From assembly GCA_050250755.1 (NCBI GenBank), contig JBFWOB010000033.1:4818-68817 (forward strand): a stretch of DNA of 64,000 bases, given 5' to 3'. Origin of the DNA: Ga0077555 sp050250755. Its GTDB lineage: Bacteria > Pseudomonadota > Alphaproteobacteria > Rhizobiales > Hyphomicrobiaceae. The stretch's first letter is position 1. The number at the start of each line of letters is the position of its first letter. This document shows, piece after piece, positions 18,731 to 27,764 of this stretch. A program made the position numbers and the translations under genes. The notes beneath the pieces are model-generated. The model made no database searches and had not been told where the DNA came from. It saw only the letters and a list, made by a program, of their open reading frames with translations.

Positions 18731-19507
18731 TTACACTCTCGGGCCGCCCAACGCCACGTCTCCAAACGTGAATCTACGGACAGTCCCCGTTTCATCGGTC
18801 AATAGAAGGCTACCTTCGGCGTTCAACCCCGCAAAGCGTCCCGATACGTGCTCGTCAGCGGCGTTGACTGTCATCATCTCCCCGACGGAGAAAGCTCGTT
18901 CGAGCCAGCCCGTGCGTACGGCCGCAAAACCTTGCCGTGGCGCGCGCCAGACATCGAGCCAGTGCGCGACCGCTAAGGCAAGCCGGCTGCTCATGTCCTC
19001 GCTGGCAGTCTGCGAGCCGTACTCAGCCAATCCCGACGCAAGGCGGTCAGCCAGTATGGGTGCGGCGCCCGCATTGATGCCGATGCCGATCGCGACCACC
19101 GGCTCCGTGCCCATGATCGCGCTCTCGACGAGAATGCCGGAAACCTTAGCACCAGCGATCAGCACATCGTTCGGCCACTTGAGGCGGCAGGCCTGCCGTG
19201 CCTCCGTCGGAAGTACACCTGCAATGGCCGCGTGCGTCGCCACGCCAGCGACGAGCGACAACTGCGGCAGATCCGATAGGGTGCACATCGGGCGGAACAG
19301 CAGCGTGGCCGCTAGACTCCCGTCGGCCGACGTCCACGATCTGCCTGAGCGACCACGCCCACGAGTCTGTCGACGCGCGGTGATCCAAAGGGGGCCTCGC
19401 TCGCCCGCGGTAGCCCTTCGCATGGCCTCCGCGTTCGTGGAGTCGATCTCCTCGAAGTCGATGTGGGCCCAATCCCGCGGAAGGCGCTCAACATGCGGCA
19501 GGGCCAT
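18731..19507 (-). CDS. birA: Biotin-[acetyl-CoA-carboxylase] ligase
   Basis: Attaches biotin to carboxylase carrier proteins via biotinyl-AMP. The product is 258 aa, without the N-terminal DNA-binding winged helix, so it is a ligase only and not a repressor. Diagnostic motifs are EIDSTNAEAMRRA, the biotin-binding loop RRQTRGRGRSGRSWTS and LKWPNDVLIAGAKVSGILVE, followed by GIGINA. The C-terminal SH3-like domain is present. A GGAGGGAG site precedes the ATG. It follows nuoN on the same strand with 80 bp between, a conserved alphaproteobacterial arrangement. Confidence 0.95.
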   Translation of the reverse strand: MALPHVERLPRDWAHIDFEEIDSTNAEAMRRATAGERGPLWITARRQTRGRGRSGRSWTSADGSLAATLLFRPMCTLSDLPQLSLVAGVATHAAIAGVLPTEARQACRLKWPNDVLIAGAKVSGILVESAIMGTEPVVAIGIGINAGAAPILADRLASGLAEYGSQTASEDMSSRLALAVAHWLDVWRAPRQGFAAVRTGWLERAFSVGEMMTVNAADEHVSGRFAGLNAEGSLLLTDETGTVRRFTFGDVALGGPRV

Positions 19508-19587
19508 CTCCCTCCAATTGCGTGATCGCGAGGCCAGACCGATTCATCGCGCTCGAAAGACGGCGCCCTCCGACCGAATGGCAAGCC

Positions 19588-21036
19588 TCAGCGCAACGAG
19601 CGTGCGGCAACGCCGGCCGCCTCGACGACGGGCGAGGCGATAAACGGAACGACGAAGCCGATCACAAATAGAAGCGCCAGCGTCATGACGATACCCTCCT
19701 TCGCCCGGATTTTCAGGAAGGGTGCTGCGGCGTCATCGAAGAACATGATCTTGACGATGCGCAGGTAGTAGAACGCCCCAACAACACTCGTAACCACACC
19801 GATCACGGCGAGCCAATACAGGCCACCCTTGATCGCGGCCAGGAAAGCGTACCATTTGGCGAAGAAGCCGGCGAGTGGCGGAATCCCGGCAAGCGAAAAC
19901 ATGAACATGCCGAAGGCGAATGCCATGCCGAGATTGGTCTTGGCCAAGCCCGCGAGCTCGGAGATGTCCTCGACGGCGCCGGCCTCGCGACGCATGGACA
20001 GGATGCACGCGAACGAGCCGAGCGTCATCACGATATAGATCGCCATGTAGACCAGCACGCCCTGCACACCCTCGGGCCCTCCGGCCGCGAGGGGCACCAG
20101 CGCGTAGCCCATGTTGGCAATGGACGAATAGGCCATCAGCCGCTTGATGTTGGTCTGGCCGATTGCTGCGAACGAGCCGACCAGCATCGAGGCGATCGAG
20201 AGGAAGACGACGATCTGCTGCCATTGCGGCTTCACATCCGGCAGCGCGGAACCGACCACGCGGACGAACATCGCCATCGCGGCCACCTTCGGCGCCGCGG
20301 AGAGAAACGCCGTAATAGGCGTCGGGGCGCCTTCGTAGACGTCCGGCGTCCACATGTGGAATGGCACAGCCGACACCTTGAAGGCGATTCCGACGAGGAG
20401 GAACACGAGACCGAAGACCAGCAGCATATTCTGGCCTGCGCCCGCCCCCCCGGCAGCGGCTGCGATTCCAGCGAACGACGTCGTGCCTGCAAACCCGTAA
20501 AGGAGCGAGGAGCCGTAGAGCAGCAATCCGGACGAGAGGGCGCTCAGCACGAAGTATTTAAGACCGGCCTCACTCGACTTCGTGTTGTCCCTGCGGATCG
20601 TGGTGACGACATAGAGCGCCAGATTCTGCAGCTCGAGGCCGAGGTAAAGCGAGATGAGATTGCCGGCGGAGGCCATCATGAACATGCCGACGGTGGCGAA
20701 CAGCAGCACAACCGGCAGCTCGAACTTGAAGGCGTCGCGGTCGCGCATCTCATCGAAGCAAAGCAGGAGCGCCCCGCCCGCTCCAGCCAAAATGAGCAGC
20801 TTCATGAAGCGTGCGAAGCCGTCATCGACGAACGCGCCGTCAAAGAGACTGGTGTGTGTGCCGGCCTCGACGATGGCGTATCCAGCGATCACCATGACGC
20901 CGAGCGCGAGCCAGGAGACTTTTGTGGCCGAATTATCGGTGTCGGGTTGGAACACGCCGTAGATCATCAGCGCAAGCGCCCCGATGACGAGAACGACCTC
21001 TGGAATCAGCGGCGCATAAACTTCAAGGGCGGCCAT
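19588..21036 (-). CDS. nuoN: NADH-quinone oxidoreductase subunit N
   Basis: One of three antiporter-like proton-pumping membrane subunits of complex I. The 482-aa product has about 14 helices, with the conserved core LGLELQNLALYVVTT, GLKYFVLSALSSGLLLYG, HMWTPDVYEGAPTPITAFLSAAPK and GQTNIKRLMAYSSIANMGYAL. The Lys and Glu residues of the antiporter family are therefore in place. It ends the nuoG-N run and is separated from nuoM by 117 bp, the largest gap among nuoK-N, in which I see no gene. Confidence 0.97.
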   Translation of the reverse strand: MAALEVYAPLIPEVVLVIGALALMIYGVFQPDTDNSATKVSWLALGVMVIAGYAIVEAGTHTSLFDGAFVDDGFARFMKLLILAGAGGALLLCFDEMRDRDAFKFELPVVLLFATVGMFMMASAGNLISLYLGLELQNLALYVVTTIRRDNTKSSEAGLKYFVLSALSSGLLLYGSSLLYGFAGTTSFAGIAAAAGGAGAGQNMLLVFGLVFLLVGIAFKVSAVPFHMWTPDVYEGAPTPITAFLSAAPKVAAMAMFVRVVGSALPDVKPQWQQIVVFLSIASMLVGSFAAIGQTNIKRLMAYSSIANMGYALVPLAAGGPEGVQGVLVYMAIYIVMTLGSFACILSMRREAGAVEDISELAGLAKTNLGMAFAFGMFMFSLAGIPPLAGFFAKWYAFLAAIKGGLYWLAVIGVVTSVVGAFYYLRIVKIMFFDDAAAPFLKIRAKEGIVMTLALLFVIGFVVPFIASPVVEAAGVAARSLR

Positions 21037-21153
21037 CAGCTCTCTCGTCTCGTCTTGCTCCGCCGAAACATCCGGTTACGGCAGCAGCGACATATCCTCG
21101 GCATCCAGTTCGCCGCGTGGGCCACGGCCCCGCCGGCGTCCCGGGCTCAGCGT

Positions 21154-22668
21154 CTATTTCGTCTGCCCGGCGACCGATGCCGAACGCGTTGTCTTGATCA
21201 CCTGCTCATGCTGCACCACGAGCTTCTTCACGGATTGCGCAGTCACATCGAGGATCGGCGCGGGATAGAAGCCGAACAGCAAGGTCAGGATCACCAACGG
21301 CGCCATCACGGCGATCTCGCGCGGGCTCATATCCGCGATCGCCCTGAGTGACGGCTTGTCCAGCACGCCGAAGATGATGCGGCGATAGAGCCAGAGCGCG
21401 TAAGCCGCTGACAGGATGACGCCCGTGGTCGCGAAGAACGCCACCCACGTGTTGGCCTTGAAGGCACCCAGCAATGTCAGAAACTCGCCGATGAACCCCG
21501 ATGTGCCCGGCAAGCCGACGTTGGCCATCGTGAACACCATGAAGCACACGGCGTAGATCGGCATCCGGATTGCCAGTCCACCGTAAGCGGCTATGTCACG
21601 CGTATGCATGCGGTCGTAGATGATGCCGACGCAGAGGAAGAGTGCGGCCGATACGAGGCCATGGCTCAGCATCTGGAAGATGGCACCGTCGATGCCCTGC
21701 TGGCTGAAAGTGAAGATACCCATCGTCACGTAGCCCATGTGCGCGACCGACGAGTAAGCAATCAGCTTCTTCATGTCCTCCTGGGCGAGCGCGACAAGCG
21801 ACGTGTAGATGATCGCCACGACCGATAGCGTGAAAATCAGCGGCGCCAGATCAACGGAAGCCACCGGGAACATCGGCACGGAGAAGCGCAAAAACCCGTA
21901 GCCGCCCATCTTCAACAGGATGCCGGCGAGAATAACGGAGCCCGCTGTTGGCGCCTCCACGTGCGCGTCCGGCAGCCATGTATGCACCGGCCACATCGGC
22001 ATCTTGACCGCGAACGACGCGAAAAACGCGAACCACAGCCACGGTTGCCAGGAAACCGGCAGGTTTGACGACTCAATCAACGTCGGAATGTCGGTCGTGC
22101 CTGTGTGCAGGTAGATCGCCATCATGGCGAGCAGCATCAGCACGGAGCCGAGCAGGGTGTAGAGGAAGAACTTGAAGCTAGCGTAGACGCGCCGCTTACC
22201 GCCCCATACGCCGATGATGATGAACATCGGAATGAGGCCGCCTTCGAAGAAGATATAGAAGAGCACCAGATCCAGCGCGCAAAACACGCCGATCATCAGC
22301 GTCTCGAGCAGCAGGAACGCGATCATGTATTCTTTGACGCGCTCTTCGATCGACTGCCAGCTCGCGAGGATGCAGAGTGGCATCAGGAACGTCGTCAGGA
22401 TTACGAACAGCATGGAAATGCCGTCGACACCCATCTTGTATTTGATGGGCCCGAGCCAAGCCGTTTCCTCGATGAACTGAAAGCCCGGGTTCGACTTGTC
22501 GAAGCCTGCCCAAATGACGAGCGAGAACGCGAATGTGACCAGCGTCGTCCACAGCGCGATCCAACGCGCGTTGCCCTTCGATTCACGATTGAGCGTTGCA
22601 ATACCGAGCGCACCCAGCGCCGGCAGGAACGTAACGAGCGAAAGGATATTACTCACGGCGAGGTTCAT
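21154..22668 (-). CDS. nuoM: NADH-quinone oxidoreductase subunit M
   Basis: Antiporter-like proton-pumping subunit of complex I. The 504-aa product is typical. Conserved stretches are YIFFEGGLIPMFIIIGVWGG (with the essential Glu), YTLLGSVLMLLAMM, VHTWLPDAHVEAPTAGSVILAGILLKMGGYG and AQEDMKKLIAYSSVAHMGYV. The start overlaps the nuoL stop in an ATGA arrangement, so translation is coupled. Confidence 0.97.
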   Translation of the reverse strand: MNLAVSNILSLVTFLPALGALGIATLNRESKGNARWIALWTTLVTFAFSLVIWAGFDKSNPGFQFIEETAWLGPIKYKMGVDGISMLFVILTTFLMPLCILASWQSIEERVKEYMIAFLLLETLMIGVFCALDLVLFYIFFEGGLIPMFIIIGVWGGKRRVYASFKFFLYTLLGSVLMLLAMMAIYLHTGTTDIPTLIESSNLPVSWQPWLWFAFFASFAVKMPMWPVHTWLPDAHVEAPTAGSVILAGILLKMGGYGFLRFSVPMFPVASVDLAPLIFTLSVVAIIYTSLVALAQEDMKKLIAYSSVAHMGYVTMGIFTFSQQGIDGAIFQMLSHGLVSAALFLCVGIIYDRMHTRDIAAYGGLAIRMPIYAVCFMVFTMANVGLPGTSGFIGEFLTLLGAFKANTWVAFFATTGVILSAAYALWLYRRIIFGVLDKPSLRAIADMSPREIAVMAPLVILTLLFGFYPAPILDVTAQSVKKLVVQHEQVIKTTRSASVAGQTK

Positions 22669-24695
22669 CGCGTGCCCCCGAAGCCCAGCATGAACCAGGT
22701 GATGATGGCCGCCAGCCCGATCAGCATGGCGAACGCATAGTGATAAACATAGCCGGTCTGGAGTTTGACGACCCGATCTGTCACGCGCACGACCGTGGCT
22801 GCCGTTCCGTCGATCGTGCCATCGATGACGCCCCCATCACCCCGCTTCCAGAGCGCACGGCCGATGGCCTGCGCGGAGCGCACGAAGAGCCAGTCGTAGA
22901 GCTCATCGAAGTACCATTTGTTCAGGAAGAACAGATAGAGCGGCCTGAAGGCGCGGGCGGTCGCAGCCGGGAGACCTGGGGCGACGACATAATAGATGTA
23001 CGCCAACACGAACCCACCAGCCATGGCGATGAACGGCGCCCAGCCGACCCAGTTCGGGACCTCGTGAAGGGCGTGCATGATGTGGCTGGCCTGATGGCCT
23101 TCGTTGTTCAGCGCCTTGCCCCAGAAGGCCATGTAGTCATGGCCGATGAAGTATTCCTTGAATGAGAAGCCGGCGATAATCGCGCCGACTGCCAGCACGA
23201 ACAACGGGACCAGCATCACGTAGGGGCTTTCGTGCGGCTCATGCGCGTGATGGTCGTCGCCATGGTGGCCGTGATCGTCGGCTTTCGTATGCGCCGTGTG
23301 CGCATGGTCGTCATCACCGTGCCCGTGCTCGCCCCAGCGTGGTGACTGGTGGAACGTCATGAACATCAGGCGCCACGAGTAGAAAGACGTCATGAACGCG
23401 GCAATCACCAGCAGCCAGAACGAATAGTTGTAGGTGGTGTGGGCAGCGAAGGCCGCCTCGATGATCGCGTCCTTGGAATGAAACCCGGCAAAGCCGATGA
23501 AATGCGGAATACCGACGCCCGTGAGGGCCAGAGTGCCGACGAGCATCATGGCCCACGTCGTGGGAATGTAGCTCTTGAGGCCACCCATGTGACGCATGTC
23601 CTGCTCGTGGTGCATCGCATGAATAACGGAGCCCGCTCCGAGGAACAGGAGCGCCTTGAAGAAGGCATGCGTAAAGAGATGAAACACGCCCGCCGCGTAG
23701 GCTCCGACGCCGCAGGCAGCGAACATGTAACCGAGCTGTGAGCACGTCGAGTAGGCGATCACGCGCTTGATGTCATTCTGAACAAGGCCAATGGTGGCTG
23801 CGAAGAATGCCGTGACGCTGCCGACCAGTGTGACGACCTGTAGAGCGTTCGGCGCGAGTTCGAACAGTGGTGACAGGCGGGCGACCATGAACACACCTGC
23901 CGTCACCATCGTCGCCGCATGAATGAGCGCGGACACAGGCGTCGGGCCTTCCATGGCGTCTGGCAGCCAGGTGTGCAGCAGGAACTGCGCCGACTTGCCC
24001 ATCGCGCCAATGAACAGCAACAGGCACAGCGTCGTCATGATGTCGACCTGATGGCCGAGGAAATTAAAGGTCTTGCCGGCCATTTCGGGAGCCGCGGCGA
24101 ACACCTGATCGAAGCCGATGGTCTGGAAGATGAAAAAGATTCCGAAGATACCGAGTGCAAAGCCGAAGTCACCAACGCGGTTGACCACGAACGCCTTGAT
24201 CGCGGCGGCATTGGCCTCGGGCTTCTGATACCAAAAGCCAATCAGCAGGTACGACGCGAGGCCCACGCCCTCCCAGCCGAAGAACATCTGGAGGAAATTG
24301 TCGGCCGTCACCAGCATCAGCATGGCGAATGTGAAGAGCGAAAGATAAGCAAAGAACCGCGACCGGCTCGGATCCTCGCTCATGTAGCCGATGGAATAGA
24401 GGTGAACGACGGCGGACACGGTGTTGACCACGACCAGCATGACGGCAGTGAGTGTGTCCACCCGGATGGCCCAGGAGACGTCGAGATCACCCGACGTGAC
24501 CCATCGCATCAGTGTCACCTTTGTCGTCGTGTGGCCAAACCCGACGTCGACGAAGACGATCCACGACAGCACCGCCGCGATTATGAGAAACGCCGTCGTG
24601 ATGATCTCGGACGCCCGGTCACCGATGACTCGCCCAAATAGACCCGCGATCAGCGCGCCGATGATGGGAAGGAAGACGATGGCCTGATAGATCAT
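22665..24695 (-). CDS. nuoL: NADH-quinone oxidoreductase subunit L, with a His-rich loop
   Basis: The largest antiporter-like subunit, with the long lateral helix of complex I. The product is 676 aa from MIYQAIVFLPIIGAL at 24695; the open frame reaches further but into a repeat-bearing spacer. Core motifs include FFGWEGVGLASYLLIGFWY, HTWLPDAMEGPTPVSALIHA and QNDIKRVIAYSTCSQLGYM. A hydrophilic loop encoded near 23235-23335 carries 12 His in about 34 residues (HGHGDDDHAHTAHTK and onward) before PYVMLVPLFVLAVGAI. Such loops occur in some alphaproteobacterial NuoL proteins; metal binding is conceivable but unproven. Confidence 0.96.
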   Translation of the reverse strand: MIYQAIVFLPIIGALIAGLFGRVIGDRASEIITTAFLIIAAVLSWIVFVDVGFGHTTTKVTLMRWVTSGDLDVSWAIRVDTLTAVMLVVVNTVSAVVHLYSIGYMSEDPSRSRFFAYLSLFTFAMLMLVTADNFLQMFFGWEGVGLASYLLIGFWYQKPEANAAAIKAFVVNRVGDFGFALGIFGIFFIFQTIGFDQVFAAAPEMAGKTFNFLGHQVDIMTTLCLLLFIGAMGKSAQFLLHTWLPDAMEGPTPVSALIHAATMVTAGVFMVARLSPLFELAPNALQVVTLVGSVTAFFAATIGLVQNDIKRVIAYSTCSQLGYMFAACGVGAYAAGVFHLFTHAFFKALLFLGAGSVIHAMHHEQDMRHMGGLKSYIPTTWAMMLVGTLALTGVGIPHFIGFAGFHSKDAIIEAAFAAHTTYNYSFWLLVIAAFMTSFYSWRLMFMTFHQSPRWGEHGHGDDDHAHTAHTKADDHGHHGDDHHAHEPHESPYVMLVPLFVLAVGAIIAGFSFKEYFIGHDYMAFWGKALNNEGHQASHIMHALHEVPNWVGWAPFIAMAGGFVLAYIYYVVAPGLPAATARAFRPLYLFFLNKWYFDELYDWLFVRSAQAIGRALWKRGDGGVIDGTIDGTAATVVRVTDRVVKLQTGYVYHYAFAMLIGLAAIITWFMLGFGGTR

Positions 24696-24706
24696 TGCTC
24701 TTGAGG

Positions 24707-24770
24707 AGGCAGTAGTGAGTAGGCCGCAGGCGGTAGGGATAGCTCCCGTACAGCCCACTGCCTACTGCCT
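24707..24770. repeat. Imperfect 17-bp inverted repeat with nested hairpin, nuoK-nuoL spacer
   Basis: The left arm AGGCAGTAGTGAGTAGG (24707-24723) is matched in inverse by CCCACTGCCTACTGCCT (24754-24770) at 14 of 17 positions. Between them is a second hairpin, GGGA-TAGC-TCCC. The element occupies most of the nuoK-nuoL gap, has no T-tract and looks like a REP/MITE-type palindromic unit rather than a terminator. Whether it recurs elsewhere in the genome cannot be seen here. Confidence 0.6.
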
Positions 24771-24781
24771 AATCCCGTCCC

Positions 24782-25090
24782 TCACCCCTTCATCAGATTG
24801 ATGTCTTCCACGGCGATGGTGCCGCGGTTGCGGAAGTAGACGACGACGATCGCAAGCCCGACGGCTGCCTCGCCGGCAGCGACGGTCAGCACGAACAGCG
24901 CGAAGATTTGACCTGAGATATCGGCCATGAAGCTCGAGAACGCGACCAGGTTGATGTTGACCGCGAGCAGCATCAGCTCAAGCGACATCAAGATAACAAT
25001 GACGTTCTTCCTGTTCAGGAAGATGCCGAAAATCCCGATCGTGAAGAGGAAGGCAGCCACCGTCAGGTAGTGGGCGAGGCCGATCGTCAT
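24782..25090 (-). CDS. nuoK: NADH-quinone oxidoreductase subunit K
   Basis: Small three-helix membrane subunit of complex I. The 102-aa product is exactly family length. The sequence shows GIFGIFLNRKNVIVILMSLELMLLAVNINLVAFS, with the two conserved membrane glutamates (SLELM and, later, AGEAAVGLAIVV). The start ATG overlaps the stop of the 84-codon accessory ORF by ATGA. Confidence 0.97.
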   Translation of the reverse strand: MTIGLAHYLTVAAFLFTIGIFGIFLNRKNVIVILMSLELMLLAVNINLVAFSSFMADISGQIFALFVLTVAAGEAAVGLAIVVVYFRNRGTIAVEDINLMKG

Positions 25091-25341
25091 CGTGTCGCTC
25101 CAGTTGCGCCAGCGAGCGGCGAAATCCAGTGCCAGATCATGCCGAACGCCATGGCAATGAACAGCGCGCCGATGATCCAGTCGCGGGCCGTCATGCTGCC
25201 AAGCCGGGTGGCGCGCTCGCGGCTCTTTTCGGCCTTCGTACGCTCAGCCGCTCGTCGCCGGGCGTCTTCCAGCGAGGCGACTTTCTCGTTGCCGCCCTCG
25301 GAACCGTTGCGCATGCCGCCGCCATTGACATAGCCGGCCAT
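25087..25341 (-). CDS. Small accessory ORF inserted between nuoJ and nuoK, single-pass membrane protein
   Basis: An 84-aa product. The first 50 residues are charged and predicted helical (VASLEDARRRAAERTKAEK), followed by one membrane segment, about residues 54-72 (WIIGALFIAMAFGMIWHW). Its ATG overlaps the nuoJ stop (TAATG) and its TGA overlaps the nuoK start (ATGA), so it is embedded by coupling on both sides. That is strong evidence it is translated with complex I. I recognise no named family; the location suggests a lineage-specific complex I assembly or supernumerary subunit, which is inference. Internal ATG starts, such as at MRNGSEGG, would shorten it slightly. Confidence 0.75.
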   Translation of the reverse strand: MAGYVNGGGMRNGSEGGNEKVASLEDARRRAAERTKAEKSRERATRLGSMTARDWIIGALFIAMAFGMIWHWISPLAGATGATR

Positions 25342-25988
25342 TACACACGCTCCTTCGTCTTATCCGGCACCGTGAACGTGCCGGACGGAACCTTCACGAT
25401 GTCGATGGCCGTCTCGGTGCTACGGGCATTCTGGGCCGAGATCGACTGACGCCTGACATTCGGCTTGTGGCGCAGCGTCAACACGATGGCGCCGATTATC
25501 GCGACGAGCAGGATGAGGCCGGCGGCCTCCAGATAGAAGACGAATGGCGACTTGTAGAGCACGGCACCGATCGCCTCGGTGTTGGTCATGCCCGGCGCTG
25601 TCGCCGGAGCGCCGCCCGCAACGACCGCCTGCGCGGCACCTCCCGCAAAGCGGAGGCCGACGACCAGGACGAGCTCGATCAAGACAATCGCACCGACGAG
25701 CGCACCAAGCGGAGCGTTCTTGATGAAGCCTGCCCGCAACTCGGCAAAATCAACATCGAGCATCATCACTACGAACAGGAACAGAACGGCCACTGCGCCG
25801 ACGTAGACGACCACGAGGATCATCGCGAGGAACTCGGCGCCGAGCATCACGAAGAGACCGGCCGCGTTGAAGAACGCGAGAATGAGCCAGAGCACCGCGT
25901 GAACGGGATTCTTCGCCGTGATCACCATCACGCCTGCGGCGATGGTCACGAACGAGAACAGGTAGAAAAAGAGGGCTTGAAGCACCAT
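25341..25988 (-). CDS. nuoJ: NADH-quinone oxidoreductase subunit J
   Basis: Membrane subunit of complex I next to the quinone-linked E-channel. The 215-aa product has five helices, with KNPVHAVLWLILAFFNAAGLFVMLGAEFLAMILVVVYVGAVAVLFLFVVMML carried across helices 2-3 as in the family. The C-terminal 35 residues are hydrophilic. The stop codon overlaps the start of the 84-codon ORF. Upstream lies a 164-bp gap to nuoI with no visible gene. Confidence 0.96.
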   Translation of the reverse strand: MVLQALFFYLFSFVTIAAGVMVITAKNPVHAVLWLILAFFNAAGLFVMLGAEFLAMILVVVYVGAVAVLFLFVVMMLDVDFAELRAGFIKNAPLGALVGAIVLIELVLVVGLRFAGGAAQAVVAGGAPATAPGMTNTEAIGAVLYKSPFVFYLEAAGLILLVAIIGAIVLTLRHKPNVRRQSISAQNARSTETAIDIVKVPSGTFTVPDKTKERV

Positions 25989-26152
25989 TGGCTCGCGTAT
26001 CCCGTCCTGCCTTCGTGCGGCGCCCGGTCTCGACCCGGCGCCCCTAGCTCCCTCACCGCGGTCGAGCCGAATGCCCCAACCGCCTCGGGCGTGGCCGGAT
26101 ACGGCCGATCACCCTCGTCGCACTCGGTTGCGCCCGGCAGGCCGGGCTCGGA

Positions 26153-26641
26153 TCACCTGTACTTCGCGTCGAGCGCGATGTTCTTGGCGATCTCACGTTC
26201 CCAGCGATCTCCATTCGAGAGGAGCCGGGCCTTGTCGTAATACAGTTCCTCGCGTGTCTCAGTGGCGAACTCGAAGTTCGGTCCTTCGACGATTGCATCA
26301 ACTGGACATGCCTCCTGACAAAGGCCGCAGTAGATGCACTTCACCATGTCGATGTCGTAGCGCGTCGTCCGGCGCGTGCCGTCATTGCGGCGAGGTCCGG
26401 CCTCGATCGTGATCGCCTGCGCGGGGCAGATGGCCTCGCACAGCTTGCATGCAATGCAGCGCTCCTCGCCGTTCGGATAGCGGCGCAACGCATGCTCGCC
26501 GCGAAAGCGGGGGCTGAGCGGGCCTTTCTCGAATGGGTAGTTAAGCGTCTTCTTCGGTGCGAAGAAGTAGCGCATAGCCGCGACGAAAGCCGCCACGAAC
26601 TCTGCCAGAAACAGCGATTTGATGCCTTGGGCGATGCTCAT
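26153..26641 (-). CDS. nuoI: NADH-quinone oxidoreductase subunit I
   Basis: Carries the two [4Fe-4S] clusters N6a and N6b in the peripheral arm of complex I. The product is 162 aa from MSIAQGIKSLFLAEF at 26641, the normal length; the frame extends 20 codons upstream into the nuoH end and is not used. Both ferredoxin motifs are present: CIACKLCEAICPAQAI and CIYCGLCQEACPVDAI. It sits 25 bp downstream of nuoH. Confidence 0.97.
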   Translation of the reverse strand: MSIAQGIKSLFLAEFVAAFVAAMRYFFAPKKTLNYPFEKGPLSPRFRGEHALRRYPNGEERCIACKLCEAICPAQAITIEAGPRRNDGTRRTTRYDIDMVKCIYCGLCQEACPVDAIVEGPNFEFATETREELYYDKARLLSNGDRWEREIAKNIALDAKYR

Positions 26642-26666
26642 TTCAGTTGCTCTCAGTCCCCGCCCT

Positions 26667-27761
26667 CTACCGAATTCCCAAGCCGCCGTACTGCAAGACA
26701 CTCGCTACGACGACGACCATGCCGAGCGACAGAGGCAGGAACACCTTCCAGCCGAGCCGCATGAGTTGATCGTAGCGGTAGCGGGGCACGATGGCCTTGG
26801 CCATCGCGAACAAGAAGAACACGAACACCACCTTGGCCAGGAACCAAATTATCCCTGGGATCCAAGTGAATGGAGCCACGTTCACCGGCGGTAGCCAGCC
26901 CCCGAGAAACAGAATGGTCGTGAGCGCGCACATGGTGACGATGGCGACATACTCACCGAGCATGAAGAGTAGGTACGGGGTCGACGAATACTCGACCATG
27001 AAGCCCGCGACGAGTTCCGACTCAGCCTCTACGAGATCGAATGGCGGCCGGTTCGTCTCAGCCAACGCAGAGACGAAGAACACGACGAACATCGGAAACA
27101 GCGGCAACCAGAGCCAGTCGAGGAAACTGCCCGGCAAGCCTAGCCACGTGCCGATACCGGTTTGCTGTGCGTTGACGATGGTGGTCAGGTTGAGCGAACC
27201 CACGACCAGCAGAACCGTCACGATGACGAAGCCGATCGAGACCTCGTAGGAGACCATCTGTGCGGTCGATCGGAGAGCGCCCAGGAATGGATACTTCGAG
27301 TTGGACGCCCAACCGCCCATGATGATCCCGTAAACGCCGAGGGACGAGATGGCGAGCAGATAGAGAATGCCGACGTTGAGGTCGGAAATGACCCATTTGC
27401 CTTCCGTCAACCCGAAGAAGCTGCCCTCCGAGACCGGAATCACAGCCCAGGCCGAAAGTGCCAGAACGGACGTAATCAGCGGCGCCAGAAGAAAGATGCC
27501 CTTATCGGCGCTCGCTGGAATCACAGGCTCTTTCAAAACGAACTTCAAAAGATCGGCGAACGACTGCAGCAGGCCGAACGGGCCGACCACGTTCGGCCCC
27601 CGCCGCATCTGGACTGCAGCCCAGACCTTGCGGTCCATCAGCAGCAGGAAGGCTATGATGACAAGAAGGATGACCAGCATGAGCAGGCTGGATCCCACCA
27701 TCCAGCCAAACCAGGCAAGGGCGCTTCCCCATTCGTTCCAGAAGTCGGCTAGCGTGCTCAT
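26667..27761 (-). CDS. nuoH: NADH-quinone oxidoreductase subunit H
   Basis: Membrane subunit forming the quinone chamber of complex I. The 364-aa product has eight or nine helices and the family stretches RRGPNVVGPFGLLQSFADLLKFVLKE in its first third, then WASNSKYPFLGALRSTAQMVSYEV and ETNRPPFDLVEAESELVAGFMVEYS. It follows nuoG by 3 bp. Confidence 0.97.
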   Translation of the reverse strand: MSTLADFWNEWGSALAWFGWMVGSSLLMLVILLVIIAFLLLMDRKVWAAVQMRRGPNVVGPFGLLQSFADLLKFVLKEPVIPASADKGIFLLAPLITSVLALSAWAVIPVSEGSFFGLTEGKWVISDLNVGILYLLAISSLGVYGIIMGGWASNSKYPFLGALRSTAQMVSYEVSIGFVIVTVLLVVGSLNLTTIVNAQQTGIGTWLGLPGSFLDWLWLPLFPMFVVFFVSALAETNRPPFDLVEAESELVAGFMVEYSSTPYLLFMLGEYVAIVTMCALTTILFLGGWLPPVNVAPFTWIPGIIWFLAKVVFVFFLFAMAKAIVPRYRYDQLMRLGWKVFLPLSLGMVVVVASVLQYGGLGIR

Positions 27762-27764
27762 GGC

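Noticed and set aside
20224..21351. A 375-codon plus-strand frame opposite nuoN and the nuoM-nuoN gap
   Set aside because: Antisense to conserved complex I sequence; Arg/Glu/Gln/His-rich with no hydrophobic core or ribosome site.
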